From contig NC_048536.1 in the NCBI RefSeq assembly GCF_902806685.2, positions 6,014,001 through 6,078,000 of the forward strand: a stretch of 64,000 bases of DNA, in the 5' to 3' direction. This document shows, piece after piece, positions 45,999 through 57,207 of the stretch (its first letter is position 1; every line of letters starts with the position of its first letter). Under the pieces are notes generated by a model. The model saw only the letters and a program-made list of their open reading frames with translations. It was not told the DNA's origin and searched no databases. This DNA comes from Maniola hyperantus. Lineage: Eukaryota; Arthropoda; Insecta; Lepidoptera; Nymphalidae. The translations under genes were made by a program, and so were the position numbers.

Positions 45999-47326
45999 CA
46001 ACGTCCGAAGACATACCTTTGCATAGTTTGGAGTTGGATAATATAAATGATAGGTGACAAGATTAATAATGAGGTTTGCTTGTTTGCTTATCACTTGTCA
46101 TTAGGTAGGTAAGAAGTTGCTTTAAACATGACTTTGACCTTCAGTGATTTGTAAGTCTAAGATCATAAGTAAACAGTACGAATAAGTAGGATCTATTGTG
46201 GTATAGGTATGGTACAAAAACTTAACAGTTTTCAAAATATTTTCCAGAAGTTGCCAAATTAACGCTAGTTTATTAAATAACCAACAAACATCTAAACGTG
46301 TTAAAAACAAAGACATTTAATATTATATTTCTGTACGTTTAAAATAGAAGCACTTTTATATGAAAATAATTTGAACTTTTTATAGAACAGTTAGGTGTTA
46401 GAACTTTAATATTTTATTAAAAACTCGAAAACGTTTGAATAAATCTCAATCGAATGATTACAAGGCAAATAGGTAGTTACGTAAGTCGTAAGTATTATAC
46501 TTATTAGTTTAAGAGTGGTCGGACAGTAAGTATATAATTAAAAATAAACTAACTAAACGCGAAAGTGAATTTGTGTGTCTCACTGATATTAATCGATAAA
46601 TAAAAAGAGAGAAGATATAAAATAAAAAACTAAAATCGATAATAATTTATTTGCACACCTCTACAAATTCTATAGAAACAGAAAAAATGGCTTAAAAGCT
46701 TTTATAAATAAAAAGTAAACATTTGTACTGAGCAAGCTAATTGAAATAACCGTTTCACTATAGGTAAATGCTAGCAAGCATACACACGTAGCCGCATCGC
46801 TACGCAAGAGTTCGCACAAAATTTCGGAAATATGCAGAGATTTTGACTTTGAACCAGTTGTTATCTGCGAGTAGGTAAATACATCGACTCCTATTAAATT
46901 ACACTATTGCGTGTAAGCTGGTGCTGAGTGCAATAAGCTAATTGACATGGATGGAAGTCGCCTATGAATAATATTTACATACGTACTTAGTACTTTTAGA
47001 TGGACACATCGCAACGCAAGAATCTAGATTAGATTAGATTAGAAGAATGAGATTGTTCGTAACTACAACGAGCTAGTATTACCAAAATAAGCTTTTGATT
47101 ACTCATATTAATATATTATTTACGTCTAAGAAATTGTAACGTATGGAGGTACTTATTTCTAGAACTTTTCACATAAAACCCCACACATTTACACGTATTC
47201 GTAGTCGGGCCGCGTCACAAGTCAAAACGCGATAGCAGTAAAAGATAGAACCAATTATATTTATTGTACCTATGATTACCTAATTACGAGTAGTTCAATA
47301 TAGGATATGTAAAGGTTCAGCTCGAA

Positions 47327-47550
47327 CTTTTCGGTGCTATGTGCTTTTTAAGCAATTAAAAAAAAATCGTGAGGAAAGCTGTATGCCAGTTGGTTCTCCA
47401 TAATTTTCTCGGTGGTGTGTGAAGTCTGCTAATACACACTTGGCTAGCGTGGTGGATAATCGACTAACCTATTCTTATTCTGAGATAATTGAGATTCTGA
47501 TACATGCTTAGTAGTGGGCCGGCGATGGGTTGAGAATTGAGATGATGAAA
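47327..47550 (+). mobile_element. SINE body, head missing
   Basis: CTTTTCGGTGCTATGTGCTT, ATCGTGAGGAAAGCTGTATG, CTTGGCTAGCGTGGTGGATA, GGCCGGCGATGGGTTGAGAA. Confidence 0.65.
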
Positions 47551-48229
47551 GGTTTATCTTACGTACCTACAATACTACAGTTGCTTTAATGTGCAATGTC
47601 GACTGAAGATTGAACAGCACTCTCAAAGCGACAAAAAGGAGAAGAGAAAACATCATCTAGTCAGAACTCGCATGCAAATTATCATCTTGATGGGTTGCGA
47701 TTTCGTCCGTCATGTTTGCACTTGGCTTAAGATTTAGAACTTTACGAAATCAGGTGCTTGACGCGAATACTAAGTCATGTTTGTCACAAAATATTTGAAA
47801 GTCGACATCTTTGCCGGCTTTATAACCTTCGTAACGGTAAGTTATGAAACTTGACTTTGATCTACTAATTAGAATATGCATGGCATGCATTTTTTACCAG
47901 ACGAGAACAACAGCCCTATTAAGAAATTAAAAAATATTCTAGTTGGTCTCCGTGGGAACAACATTCCCATAACAGATTACCAAAACATCTAAAAGTGCCG
48001 ATTTCAAAATTTATATTCCATTTATAGCTTTAAGTAAGTGTATATATGTTTAAATTAAATTTGACTGTTTGTCTCTCACGAAGTTCAAAATATTTATAAA
48101 ACGTAAACTAATTAAAAAATTCGTTTACAAAGTAAAGATTATTTAAATGATAAGACAGCTTGAAAATGAGTTGCTTTAATAACTCTATATGATAGATCGT
48201 GATTTGGTCATAATTGAAATAATACACGG

Positions 48230-48350
48230 CTGAGTTTGTTGTGGGCTTCTTTTCAGATCAGGGCGCATTCCAAACCCATCGTAGCTTGAGTTTTAAGTTG
48301 GAGAAAATAATGATCACCATTATTGCCTAGAGGCAATTTTAATTTGTTGT
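48230..48350 (+). repeat. Dispersed repeat related to 5204
   Basis: GGCTGAGTTTGTTGTGGGCT then CATCGTAGCTTGAGTTTTAA. Confidence 0.45.
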
Positions 48351-49027
48351 TAAATCTATCATAGACATTCAAAAAGTGTAGTGTCTACCAATTTTAAATT
48401 AAACTATTATGAGTTTTTTTTTAGTTTTGACGTGTAATCAAGACATGTTATAATTTTATCAGAACCAGTAAATTATGTAGCGGCCCCATAGGAAAGGGCC
48501 AGCGAGCTCAGCAACCATGATGCAACTCCCGCTTGACATAGTTACATACGAGTAATCTTCGTTCGTTCGACAAAATCCGTAAGGACACGGCATCGAATAG
48601 CTGCCAATCTTATAGTCAATCTTCGTGTCAAGCTGTCTATGAAATAACAGCAATCTTTGCTGTGCTTTGCGGTTATTTAAAGCTGCTTATATGCTATTAT
48701 TGTTATTTATTTTTGATTATTCTGTACTTAATTATTAACTATGTCAAGTTTAGCCTAAAGAAATCACATTCGATAAACATGTTTCGTTTTAGTTTCCTTT
48801 TTAATTTATTATAATTTGTTATAAGCACTTATATTTGTAAATTATATATTTTTTTAAACTTTCTATTGTATTCTCTCATAAATAATGATTATAATTAATT
48901 TTGTATTTTCTTAAACTAAACGTTGAGAAAATTTTAGTAATTACTTTTCATTAACTTTAATTTGTTTTAGGGTCAATATTTTATCCCGAATCATCCCTTA
49001 AATTTTCTAAAGTTCAATGTGACTTAC

Positions 49028-49115
49028 CTTGTTCGATGAATAAAAAATACGGCAGGAAAAATCACAAAGACACTTTTGTAATAGCGCGCGGCAGGTTTCG
49101 TCGAAGTCTTTTATA
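49028..49115 (-). promoter_or_regulatory. TATA-box promoter and non-coding first exon, candidate start of the lectin gene
   Basis: On the minus strand TATAAAAG (49115-49108) sits in a CpG-containing sequence in an AT-rich neighbourhood. Transcription would start about 30 nt downstream (near 49085-49082). A short exon without an ATG would end at 49028 with a strong donor AAG|GTAAGTC. This fits the need for an upstream 5' UTR exon, since the lectin ATG abuts a splice acceptor at 32180. The implied first intron is 16.8 kb. The link to the lectin is inferred from strand, order and splice logic only. Confidence 0.5.
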
Positions 49116-49669
49116 GTGAGCGTAGCGGGGATGCGACTCGTGCGCATGGAGGGACGGACGGCTCGACATGCTACACGATGCTCATGCCAGCTTAGCTTGA
49201 CCCCCGAAGAGCCTACTAGATAAAGGGCTCATTTTATTAAGCCATATTATTATTTACCTGGTCGATACCTTTTTCGGCTGTTCGAAATCTTCTAAAGGCC
49301 ATAACTTTTTACCAAATTGAAATTTCTCTTTAGTGTACGAGTTTAATAGTCACTTATTATTGCACTGCGGAACTTAATGAGGCTTCTCATATTTAATAAC
49401 GAAAGAAGAGATGTATTTTACTTTTATTTATGCTTATTGTTGTACTTATTTTGTTTTCTGATATTAATTAGATACGTGATGAAAACTAAGAGAAAAAAGT
49501 TCTAGGCAAGTGGGATTCGCTTCTTCAGGTCTATTCGCTGAACATATCGCGTGGATAACTAACTAGACAGATAAATAAATTGAAAGTGTTTTTCTGTAAT
49601 CTAGTAAGTAAGTAACTGACTTTTATTATGATTACTTAAATGTTATCAAAACCCAAACGCTCATTTTCA

Positions 49670-50060
49670 AAATTTTATACTTGTTTGTCCAGGCTGAAAC
49701 GGCTGAATCGATTTTAACAGGACTTTCGCAGGCATGTAGACTGTAGGGCACTATTATGAAACGACTGATCTAGGTTCTGCTGTTTATCCTGGAAAACAAA
49801 GGGCTCCATTGGGATTTTTACTCATTCACGCCACAATGAATGAAACGATTTGGCTGAAATTTAGAATGGAAAATATAGCTACCTATCTTCGCTCTGGGCT
49901 GGTTTCCGCACTTAAACGTTTCCGTCTATTGTGCGTTATAGTTACCTATATACCATACCCTGAATTAACACGTAAGCTACATTTTATCCCGGAAAATCAA
50001 AGAGTTCCCAAGGGATTTTAAAAACCTAAATCCGCGCGGACGAAGTCGTGGGCATACTCT
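49670..50060 (+). mobile_element. Type B Helitron-like element, compound
   Basis: Two heads (TGAAACGGCTGAATCGATTT at 49694 and ATGAAACGATTTGGCTGAAA at 49839) and one complete end AAAGAGTTCCCAAGGGATTT ... GGACGAAGTCGTGGGCAT. Probably nested. Confidence 0.6.
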
Positions 50061-50457
50061 AACCTTACTTAGCATTATTTTCATGAATCAAAGCTCTCTA
50101 GCTCAAGAATATATCTAGTATCCATCCATCCGTTTTACTCACGGTCTTATCTACCCTGTGGTTTTATATTACCGTAAGTTGCGTTATGATAAATATATTA
50201 TTATTGACAGACATGACAGAATTAAAGCAGTTTCAAATTACAGTTTTAATGGTGTCTATTGCCATCAGTTATAATTTGAGGTCACTTTGAGAACAATTGA
50301 ACGTTCGTTCTAGTAATATAAAATCTGACCCAATATATGCCTAGTGCTATAAATCTATACGTATCGACCCAGGATTTGAATATTATTCAGCCTGCCTACT
50401 AATGCCTATACCTATTTCTCTTTCCCTTCCAACTAACCGCAAAGATTGTATGTAATA

Positions 50458-50590
50458 CTAGGCGATGCCCGCAACTTCATCTGCGTGTTTTTTTAAACAA
50501 ATAGGAACTCTGATTTTCCGTGATAAAAAGTACCTAGCCTATGTCCGTCACTCTGATCGTGAAAAGGTTACCGACAGATAGACAGACAAA
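50458..50590 (-). mobile_element. Type B Helitron-like fragment
   Basis: CTAGGCGATGCCCGCAACTT, GGAACTCTGATTTTCCGTGA, AAAGTACCTAGCCTATGTC. Confidence 0.55.
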
Positions 50591-50639
50591 CGAAAACTTT
50601 CGGATTTAAATTCATCCGCTGATGAAAAATGTTCCGCAT

Positions 50640-50857
50640 TTGCGGATGTGGATGCGAATATCCGTAACACCCCTGTTGGGTACCATTCTACACTTTTGAT
50701 TGCGAACGAAGATATCAACTAGCAAACAAGCGCGAGGCACGCGCGACTCTGGTTCCGCCTACTTTCTTTGCAGGTCGTTACTTGTTGTTTTATGAATCCG
50801 CATTCGTAAAAGCTCCGTATTAATTGATGCGGATGCGAATATCCGTAACACCCCTGG
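50640..50857 (+). repeat. Pair of direct repeats (GGATGCGAATATCCGTAACA)
   Basis: GGATGCGAATATCCGTAACA followed by CCCCTG occurs at about 50650 and 50831. The 150 bp between have a GC-rich CGCGAGGCACGCGCGACTCT stretch. This may be one element with duplicated ends. Confidence 0.5.
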
Positions 50858-51731
50858 TACTTACTTATGAATCATAATAATATCAAACTATAGTTTGGAA
50901 TGCGTGCTATCATAATGATGACATTCGAAATGGAGTAAGTGGTGAAGCTAAAGCTTCTTAACCTAAACATTACTTGACTTATGCTTGGTTTACGTTTAAC
51001 CGTAAGACGGTTACTAAGTAGGTAGTAGGCATTTAATGTCTGTAACCCAAAAATAACATTCACACTCTATAGCGAAAGAAAAGCGTTGATCATTTGGGAT
51101 TCGTTATAGAAAGGTACTTCAATAAAGGTAATAAGGTAATGCTAAAATTGGCTAAGCCACAAAATATTTTTTATTTCAGTAGGTAACTATAGCAAAAATT
51201 CGACTTAGCCACAAAACAATTTTTTATCTGAGTAAATTTCGTCAGAAAATGTTCACATTAAAGTACATGCTTAAATAAAGAAACCTTTATGTTAAAAATT
51301 AGCATCTAAGTTAAATTAACCACATAAAGTTCAGGGTAATATTATCACGTACAGACGAAAAATATATTTAAATCTTTTAACATAATATAGGTACCTATTT
51401 ACTTCGTCTTCATGTCGACCTCAAAAATAATATCTATACTTATCGACCAATTTTTTTTTATTACTTAATTAATGTACTAACGATTATCTATGTTATCAAT
51501 TAATCAACTTATCTCAGTGACCTGATAAAATCACCATTAGACGTGATCAGCATGCAGTATCCAAGTACAAACAGCCGTGACAACGCTCACACGGTTTTTT
51601 CATCGACAAAGTTGGTAAATCAATGAAGAATTGCAAGTTTGCAACAAAAGCCTCGAGACTCGAGGGAGAAATATTATGTGTCCAACCGATTGTAGGTACT
51701 TGAGTTCGGGCTGCGTATCTATTTGCCAAAA

Positions 51732-51890
51732 TAGATACACTAGCTTATGCTCGCGACTTCGTCCGCATGGACTACACAAATTTCAAACCCCTACTTCACC
51801 CCCTTAGGGGTTGAATTTTCAAAAATCCTTTCTTAGCGGATGCCTACGTCATAATAGCTATCTGCATGCTAAATTTCAGCCCGATCTCAA
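51732..51890 (-). mobile_element. Lep1-type Helitron-like element, truncated
   Basis: CTAGCTTATGCTCGCGACTT to GCTAAATTTCAGCCCGATC. It is then cut by another sequence, 51893-51985, with GAGCCGGCAAGAAACTCACC, which resembles a LINE 3' end. Confidence 0.65.
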
Positions 51891-52487
51891 ACTCAAAACT
51901 CTGCCAGCGTTGCATCGGCTCAGAAACCCGATTCCACTGAATAGAGCCGGCAAGAAACTCACCATTACAGCCATCACTGCAGTTATTAGCTATATTTTTA
52001 CAAAGTAAGTAAATTAGACTTATAGATTACAATAATGTATTGCCATAAATAATCAAAGAAAAAATACTCTAATATTTCTTACGTTCTTTTTAGTCACAAA
52101 TATACAATCGTATGACGCCAAGAGGATTAATTTTGCTTCATAGAATTTAAATAGGATGCACGAATAACAACTTATATTTTTAGCCCACACAAACACAAAA
52201 TAATCACATAATAGGTATGTCATGTGTAGCTGTACTCTAATGATTACAATAAGATAGAACTGATGGTGCGATCGCAGGAAGCTCACACGGATCTAACGCG
52301 GATCTCCGGTTTATCTCAGCATACCTATTTACGGTTGCTATGAAAAAATATTCACGAATAAACCATTTTTGTATTACAGGTACATTTAGGTACACTACAT
52401 TACAGAGTTTTGGTACCTAGGTATATAAAATTTATTTGATTGTACCTAACAATTATTATAATCCACTGTTCTTTTTAATTTCAAGTT

Positions 52488-52670
52488 CAAGGAAGAGTTA
52501 GAGGGCACCGAAGCAGTACGCTGATCGCCCGTAAGATAGATAGACGTGCGATGGACGTCCCCATACATTAGTACACAAGAAAGGCAGCTGTCAGAAAGGA
52601 ATGGAGATGCACAGTCAAGAATGCCACACCACTGAACTGTTAGTAATGACTACGACTGCTATGTCAAAAG
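52488..52670 (+). mobile_element. Possible LINE C-terminal fragment
   Basis: TAGATAGACGTGCGATGGAC and GTCAGAAAGGAATGGAGATG translate in broken frames to pieces like RRAMDVPIH and VRKEWRCTVKNATP, a pattern of retrotransposon C-termini in this group. Weak. Confidence 0.35.
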
Positions 52671-53340
52671 TGGAATGACAGAGAATAGGTTGGAACTTGG
52701 AATATCATGCTTTACTTCCACTTCCGCGAGGCGACACAGTTTAGGCGAATTTGTGATGTTACTGATTAGTGCACGTAGCAGTGCTACACGTAGTTTTATG
52801 AATTACAATCATGTGGTGGTGGGTATATGGCAGTTGAAACGTGTACGACGACGTCCCTGTGGTCCTACCATACAGTGCCCGTTGCTCATCGTCACCAAGC
52901 TTTAGTATTCCGACTTTTAGTAGGTACTATTAGGTAGATTTAGGATTCCTCCTATATCGATGGTACTGGGACGTTCACTCTATCTGGGACTTTACCACGA
53001 GTAAAAAGAGTGAGAGTTTTGCGATAATTGTACCTAATTTATAGATAGTAAAATCTAAGTATGACTTAACACAGGCAATTATTATTAATATCAATATTCT
53101 CGTATCGTAATAAACTTGGGGTACTGTTTCGATTCATTTCGTTAACAATAGCTTTCCAATGAAGAAGACAATAAGATTTGGCAATTGTTTTAATGTTGAC
53201 AAATAAGCCATTATTGTGAAGTTGTGAAGATAATATTATACTGACCGAGCGATAATGACTGCTAAAAATATAAATGTAAAATTATGTACATATACCTTAG
53301 TCAGGATTTTAGTAGGTAGGTAATTTACGAATTCAATCCA

Positions 53341-53392
53341 AAAAAACATCAATCAAGTGCGAATCAGACTCGTACACGAGGGGTTCCGTAGG
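53341..53392 (+). repeat. 1887-type repeat, left end only
   Basis: CAAGTGCGAATCAGACTCGT then GAGGGGTTCCGTAGG. Confidence 0.55.
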
Positions 53393-53842
53393 AACCATCA
53401 TAAAAATGATTACCGTCCTCGGCTATCTTAAGACCCTCACCTAACGGCTAGGGTCTCATAGAGCGCCTCTGCAGTGGTAATCACCAACATTACACACTTG
53501 TATCATAATGTACTATTATTTAATTCTGAGATCATCGCAGTCAAGTAATACTTATTAGGTACCTATATGAGTAGAGAAAATCTTTGATAAACTAAGGTTA
53601 GCAATTAGAACTGGCATTAAAGCTTTATACGTTGTTATATAAATATATAATTAAACAATTATTATTAACATTAACGATACCGATAAATCGATTGTTATTT
53701 ATTGCTTAATGTGCATAATTAATATCAATCGATGTTTAATGATAACATTGAACATTACATCACTATTTACTTGGCTGTAGAAGAAAAAGAGAGAATAGAT
53801 AATGGTGAATTTATCTTAATAATTATTTCCACACGTCTATTT

Positions 53843-54029
53843 CTGATTTTTCCTTCCAAAAGCGTTTCCTTTCAAAAGGGAGAGCTTTTTCTTTTCCGAC
53901 TTCAGCAGTAGCTTTCCAGTGCAATAAGCGTTTTCCAACTCGGTTGGTGTTTTCCAACTCGGTAGGTCTTAATTGGTAATGGAAAGTACTTCCTTTTGAA
54001 AGGAAGCGCTTTTACAAAGAGAAAATCAG
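53843..54029. mobile_element. Fold-back element with AAAAGCG(T/C)TTCCTTTCAAAA arms
   Basis: Left CTGATTTTTCCTTCC...AAAAGCGTTTCCTTTCAAAA and right TTTTGAAAGGAAGCGCTTTT...AAAATCAG are inverted over about 38 bp with a few mismatches. The loop contains GTTTTCCAACTCGGT twice in tandem. Confidence 0.65.
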
Positions 54030-54216
54030 TAGGATTTTTTTTAAACTCTACACCGGCCCCGTGTCCAAAAAGTACGAATCAAAAATACTTATTGTACCTA
54101 TTTTCACTGTCGTCTGAAGTCTGAGCAAAGTCAAAGTAGGTACATAGATACTAGTGTAAACTTTATTTGTTATGTGCCTAGCTAGAAATGTCTAGGCTAA
54201 TTTACATTTATACTAT

Positions 54217-54434
54217 TACTAGCTGATGCCCACGACTTCGTACGCGTGGATTTAGGTTTTAAAAATCTCGTGGGAACTCTTTGAATTTCCGGGATAAAAA
54301 GTAGCCTATGTCACTCTCTAGGTTTTAAACTATACCCATGCAAAAAATCACGTCGATCCGTTGCTCCGTTGCAACGTGATTGAAGGACAAACAACAAACC
54401 AACAAAAAAACCCACTTTCGCATTTATAATAGGG
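54217..54434 (-). mobile_element. Type B Helitron-like element, full copy
   Basis: CTAGCTGATGCCCACGACTT, GTACGCGTGGATTTAGGTTT, CTCGTGGGAACTCTTTGAAT, CATGCAAAAAATCACGTCGA, ending in CCCACTTTCGCATTTATAAT. Confidence 0.75.
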
Positions 54435-55024
54435 GTAGTGGTACATAATATAATTTTGCATTTATAATAGTATGTCAAAATGTGCAATTGCATTCGAGGT
54501 TTTTAATAGGTTTTCCCTACAAGAATTGCGTAACTTTATGAGTAAGGCCGCCAAATCCTTTTTAGCCGTCTGTCCTGCTTTGTTCTATTAGCATACAATC
54601 CTTTGAATACAGCTGTAGGTACTAGGTATATTAAAACAATGTGTACTCGTAAGTTAATAATTGACCATTCGTCCGTATACTGGTGTGAATTCCAGCGTCG
54701 CGTTTTGATCGAACGATAGTGTCCTATTGTTTTTGAATGAGCTCGAAAGACATGAATTTATTCCATTCAGTAGAATCAAAACAAACTTTTAACTAAAACA
54801 AACATAATAATCTTTTTAATACTGCAAAGAATATGATTACAGATCCTCATTCGCTCTCTTTGCAGCAGTATAAAAAAATGCTACATCAGTATTATAAACT
54901 CGTATGCTTCTTCGTAACTTTTCTCGTCTTATATACCTACTTAGTATTTTTTTTGTGTTATCTGTTGCCAAACCAATAAAATGAAATTAATTTTCTTTAA
55001 TAAAAGCTCAAGATTTATAGCTAT

Positions 55025-55257
55025 AACTAAGTAGCTTACGCTCGCGACTTCGTCCGCGTGGACCACACGAATTTCAAACCCCTATTTCACCCCCTTAGGG
55101 GTTTAATTTACAAAAATCCTTTCTTAGCGGATGACTACGTCATAATAGCTATCAGCATGCCAAATTTCAGCCCGATCCGTCCAGTAGTTTGAGCTGTGCG
55201 TTGATAGATCAGTCAGTCAGTCAGTCAGTCAGTCACCTTTTCCTTTTATATACCTAT
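55025..55257 (-). mobile_element. Lep1-type Helitron-like element, full copy
   Basis: GTAGCTTACGCTCGCGACTT to a (GTCA)n run and CCTTTTCCTTTTATATA. It has the longest tetranucleotide tract of the family here (about seven units at 55208-55236). Confidence 0.75.
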
Positions 55258-55339
55258 TAAGATTAAGATTTAAATTTAGATTTAGATTAGATTTAGAAGA
55301 CATAGCAAGTAACTGGACGATATACGGGGGTAAAAGGCT

Positions 55340-55480
55340 TCGTAATCTCAACCCCTCGTCGGCCCACTGCAGAGTATGAGTAGGTTTATTCCCACGCTAG
55401 TCAAGTACATATTGGCAAACTTCGAACACACTTTTGAAAACAATGTAGACAACTCTCAGTCATACAAACAGGAACAGACC
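55340..55480 (-). mobile_element. SINE body fragment
   Basis: CTCGTCGGCCCACTGCAGAG, a shortened AGTATGAGTAGGTTTATTC block and CACACTTTTGAAAACAATGT. Confidence 0.5.
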
Positions 55481-55565
55481 TAGCTACCCGAAATAACATA
55501 TTAAAAGACTTTATTATAGCTAGCTATAACCAAATATGCCAATCGAAATTAATTACGAGGGCAAT

Positions 55566-55725
55566 GGGGCCGATTCTCTTGAACACAATCTCTAAACTAA
55601 ACTAAATTAACAGGTCTAAATCTAATGCCATCCTTTTCCGCGAGCAGCATTATGAAAGGGATAGCAATAGATTTAGGCTTGTCATTTTAGTTTAGGTTAG
55701 ACTATAGTTCAATGGAATTAGCCAC
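55566..55725. mobile_element. 160-bp MITE, Harbinger-like, copy 3
   Basis: The left end is intact (GGGGCCGATTCTCTTG) and the right end decayed (TGGAATTAGCCAC). AAT flanks at 55563-55565 and 55726-55728. The central loop is in the opposite orientation to copies 1 and 2. Confidence 0.85.
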
Positions 55726-56180
55726 AATATAAACTCAGGATTTATGAATTCATAAACTTTTTATAAAGTCCAGTTTTTTAATTCTTTGTGCCTATCCTTT
55801 ACCACTTTTTTAAAAGGTAGGATCTTTTATTGTAGGTCTCTGCCTATAAAATTTTATGTAGATGTCTGATAGCAGGGGTCACATCGTCTGGAAATGCATT
55901 AGGTTTTCAGAACTTTCTAATATAGCCAAAACTAAGAATTAGGACACCCTCCAGCTCACTGGAGCGACGATATTAACCCATTAGAGGTCAAATGAAAACT
56001 ACAAATATTTTTTTGGAACCATCTTAATTTATGTATTAATACAGAACAAAGAAATATAAAATCAAAGAAAAAAATTATGAAAACATAGTTTTCAGGAAAT
56101 TACAGGGGTGTACACAAATGGGTACACTGACCGTTTAAGTATGAAAATTTTCGAAACATGCTTTTTCGACACAAAGTGTT

Positions 56181-56438
56181 TTAGGCACTTCTTACATTGC
56201 CAGCATTACTCTTGAATGACAAAGGACACACTGCAGCGGTTTTACAATTTTGGTGGGATACTGGCAGCCCTGGAACCACTGATGCAGACTGGCGCAATTT
56301 TCTTTGTTCACCTTGGTGTAGATAAAATCGTGCAATATGACGGCGGAACGCGAGTTGATCCATGGGAGCATCATTAGTTATTACATGTAAACGCCAGGAA
56401 TTAGCAATAACTATGTCCAACATATATGTAAATAGCAC
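56181..56438 (-). pseudogene. piggyBac transposase C-terminal fragment
   Basis: Reads FTYMLDIVIANSWRLHVITN and PMDQLAFRRHIARFYL, the late helical part of the family. The terminal zinc-binding segment (QCVLCHSRV) is in another frame, so at least one frameshift lies between. Confidence 0.75.
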
Positions 56439-56721
56439 CCATCACCACTTTTTACCATGAACAGCAATTCTATATAGCGAGATGCACTGATCTAGTTCAT
56501 CAGCCCCACCCATATTTTTGTTATAATTTTAGAACAATCGTGGCATCGCCACGTCGGTCTTCTCCCGCTTAACTGGACACCATCGCTTGACAGACCCTAG
56601 TGGTTCAATGCTATCATAGTTCGTTGCCATTATACACACACACTATTATCTTTCCATCTTACCATAAGTAGCTCACTTCTCTTGTCAAACCTGTAGTCGT
56701 AAGAGGCACGGTCCATCTTTT

Positions 56722-57207
56722 TCATGTCCTTTGTGCTAGTCGGTGGACATTGTTAGTCCTGTTTTCTGTTATAGTCCCTGTAGCACGGTAACCTAGGTTT
56801 TTCAAGTGTACTAAAACATCGTACCTAGCTGGTAAAAAAGTTGTCAAAAAAACCTCGTGATTTGCTGCACAATTCAGACATTTGCCCCAGGTTGGGATTG
56901 ATCGGCGAGTAACATCTTGTTGCCTTCTTTTCGACGCCAGCGGTTCATCGTCACTGTCATCGCTACCACTATCTTCGTTACCACCATCCTTACGATTCGT
57001 AAATATCTCGATAGTACCAGGCACGTCATGCGGTATGAACGACGACACCATATCGGCCCCTTCTTCTTCATCAGTCAACGCACTTGGATCAGGTGGTATG
57101 ATAGCCATATCAAACGCATCATAGTCGCTATCTCGCAAAATGGCGTCAACAGCCTCTACAAGTTCTTTGTAGTTGTTTCGAGCCAAAAATATTTGTTGTT
57201 TGCTCAT
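56722..57207 (-). pseudogene. piggyBac transposase N-terminal ORF (161 codons)
   Basis: Starts with ATG and stays open through the acidic N-terminal domain. An internal deletion after PTWGKC removes the region that would hold the first catalytic aspartates. It rejoins at a cysteine-poor block ending GYRATGTITENRTN and terminates out of frame (NVHRLAQRT, stop). If translated, it would be a transposase fragment without catalytic core. Confidence 0.8.

Larger units (their letters stand above)
32180..49027 (-). other. Proposed lectin intron 1 (16.8 kb)
   Basis: Bounded by the GTAAGTC donor at 49027 and the CCACAG acceptor at 32180. It holds several repeats listed separately (MITEs, SINEs, Helitron-like elements, a LINE tail). 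The stretches 32350-33560, 35600-37430, 38400-38740, 38820-40780, 45420-45890 and 46000-47320 hold nothing I can identify beyond AT-rich DNA and TAGGTA-type words. Confidence 0.45.

Noticed and set aside
49809..50021. 70-codon ORF with a protein-like end (ENQRVPKGF)
   Set aside because: The end is the translated core of the type B Helitron-like repeat (AAAGAGTTCCCAAGGGATTT).
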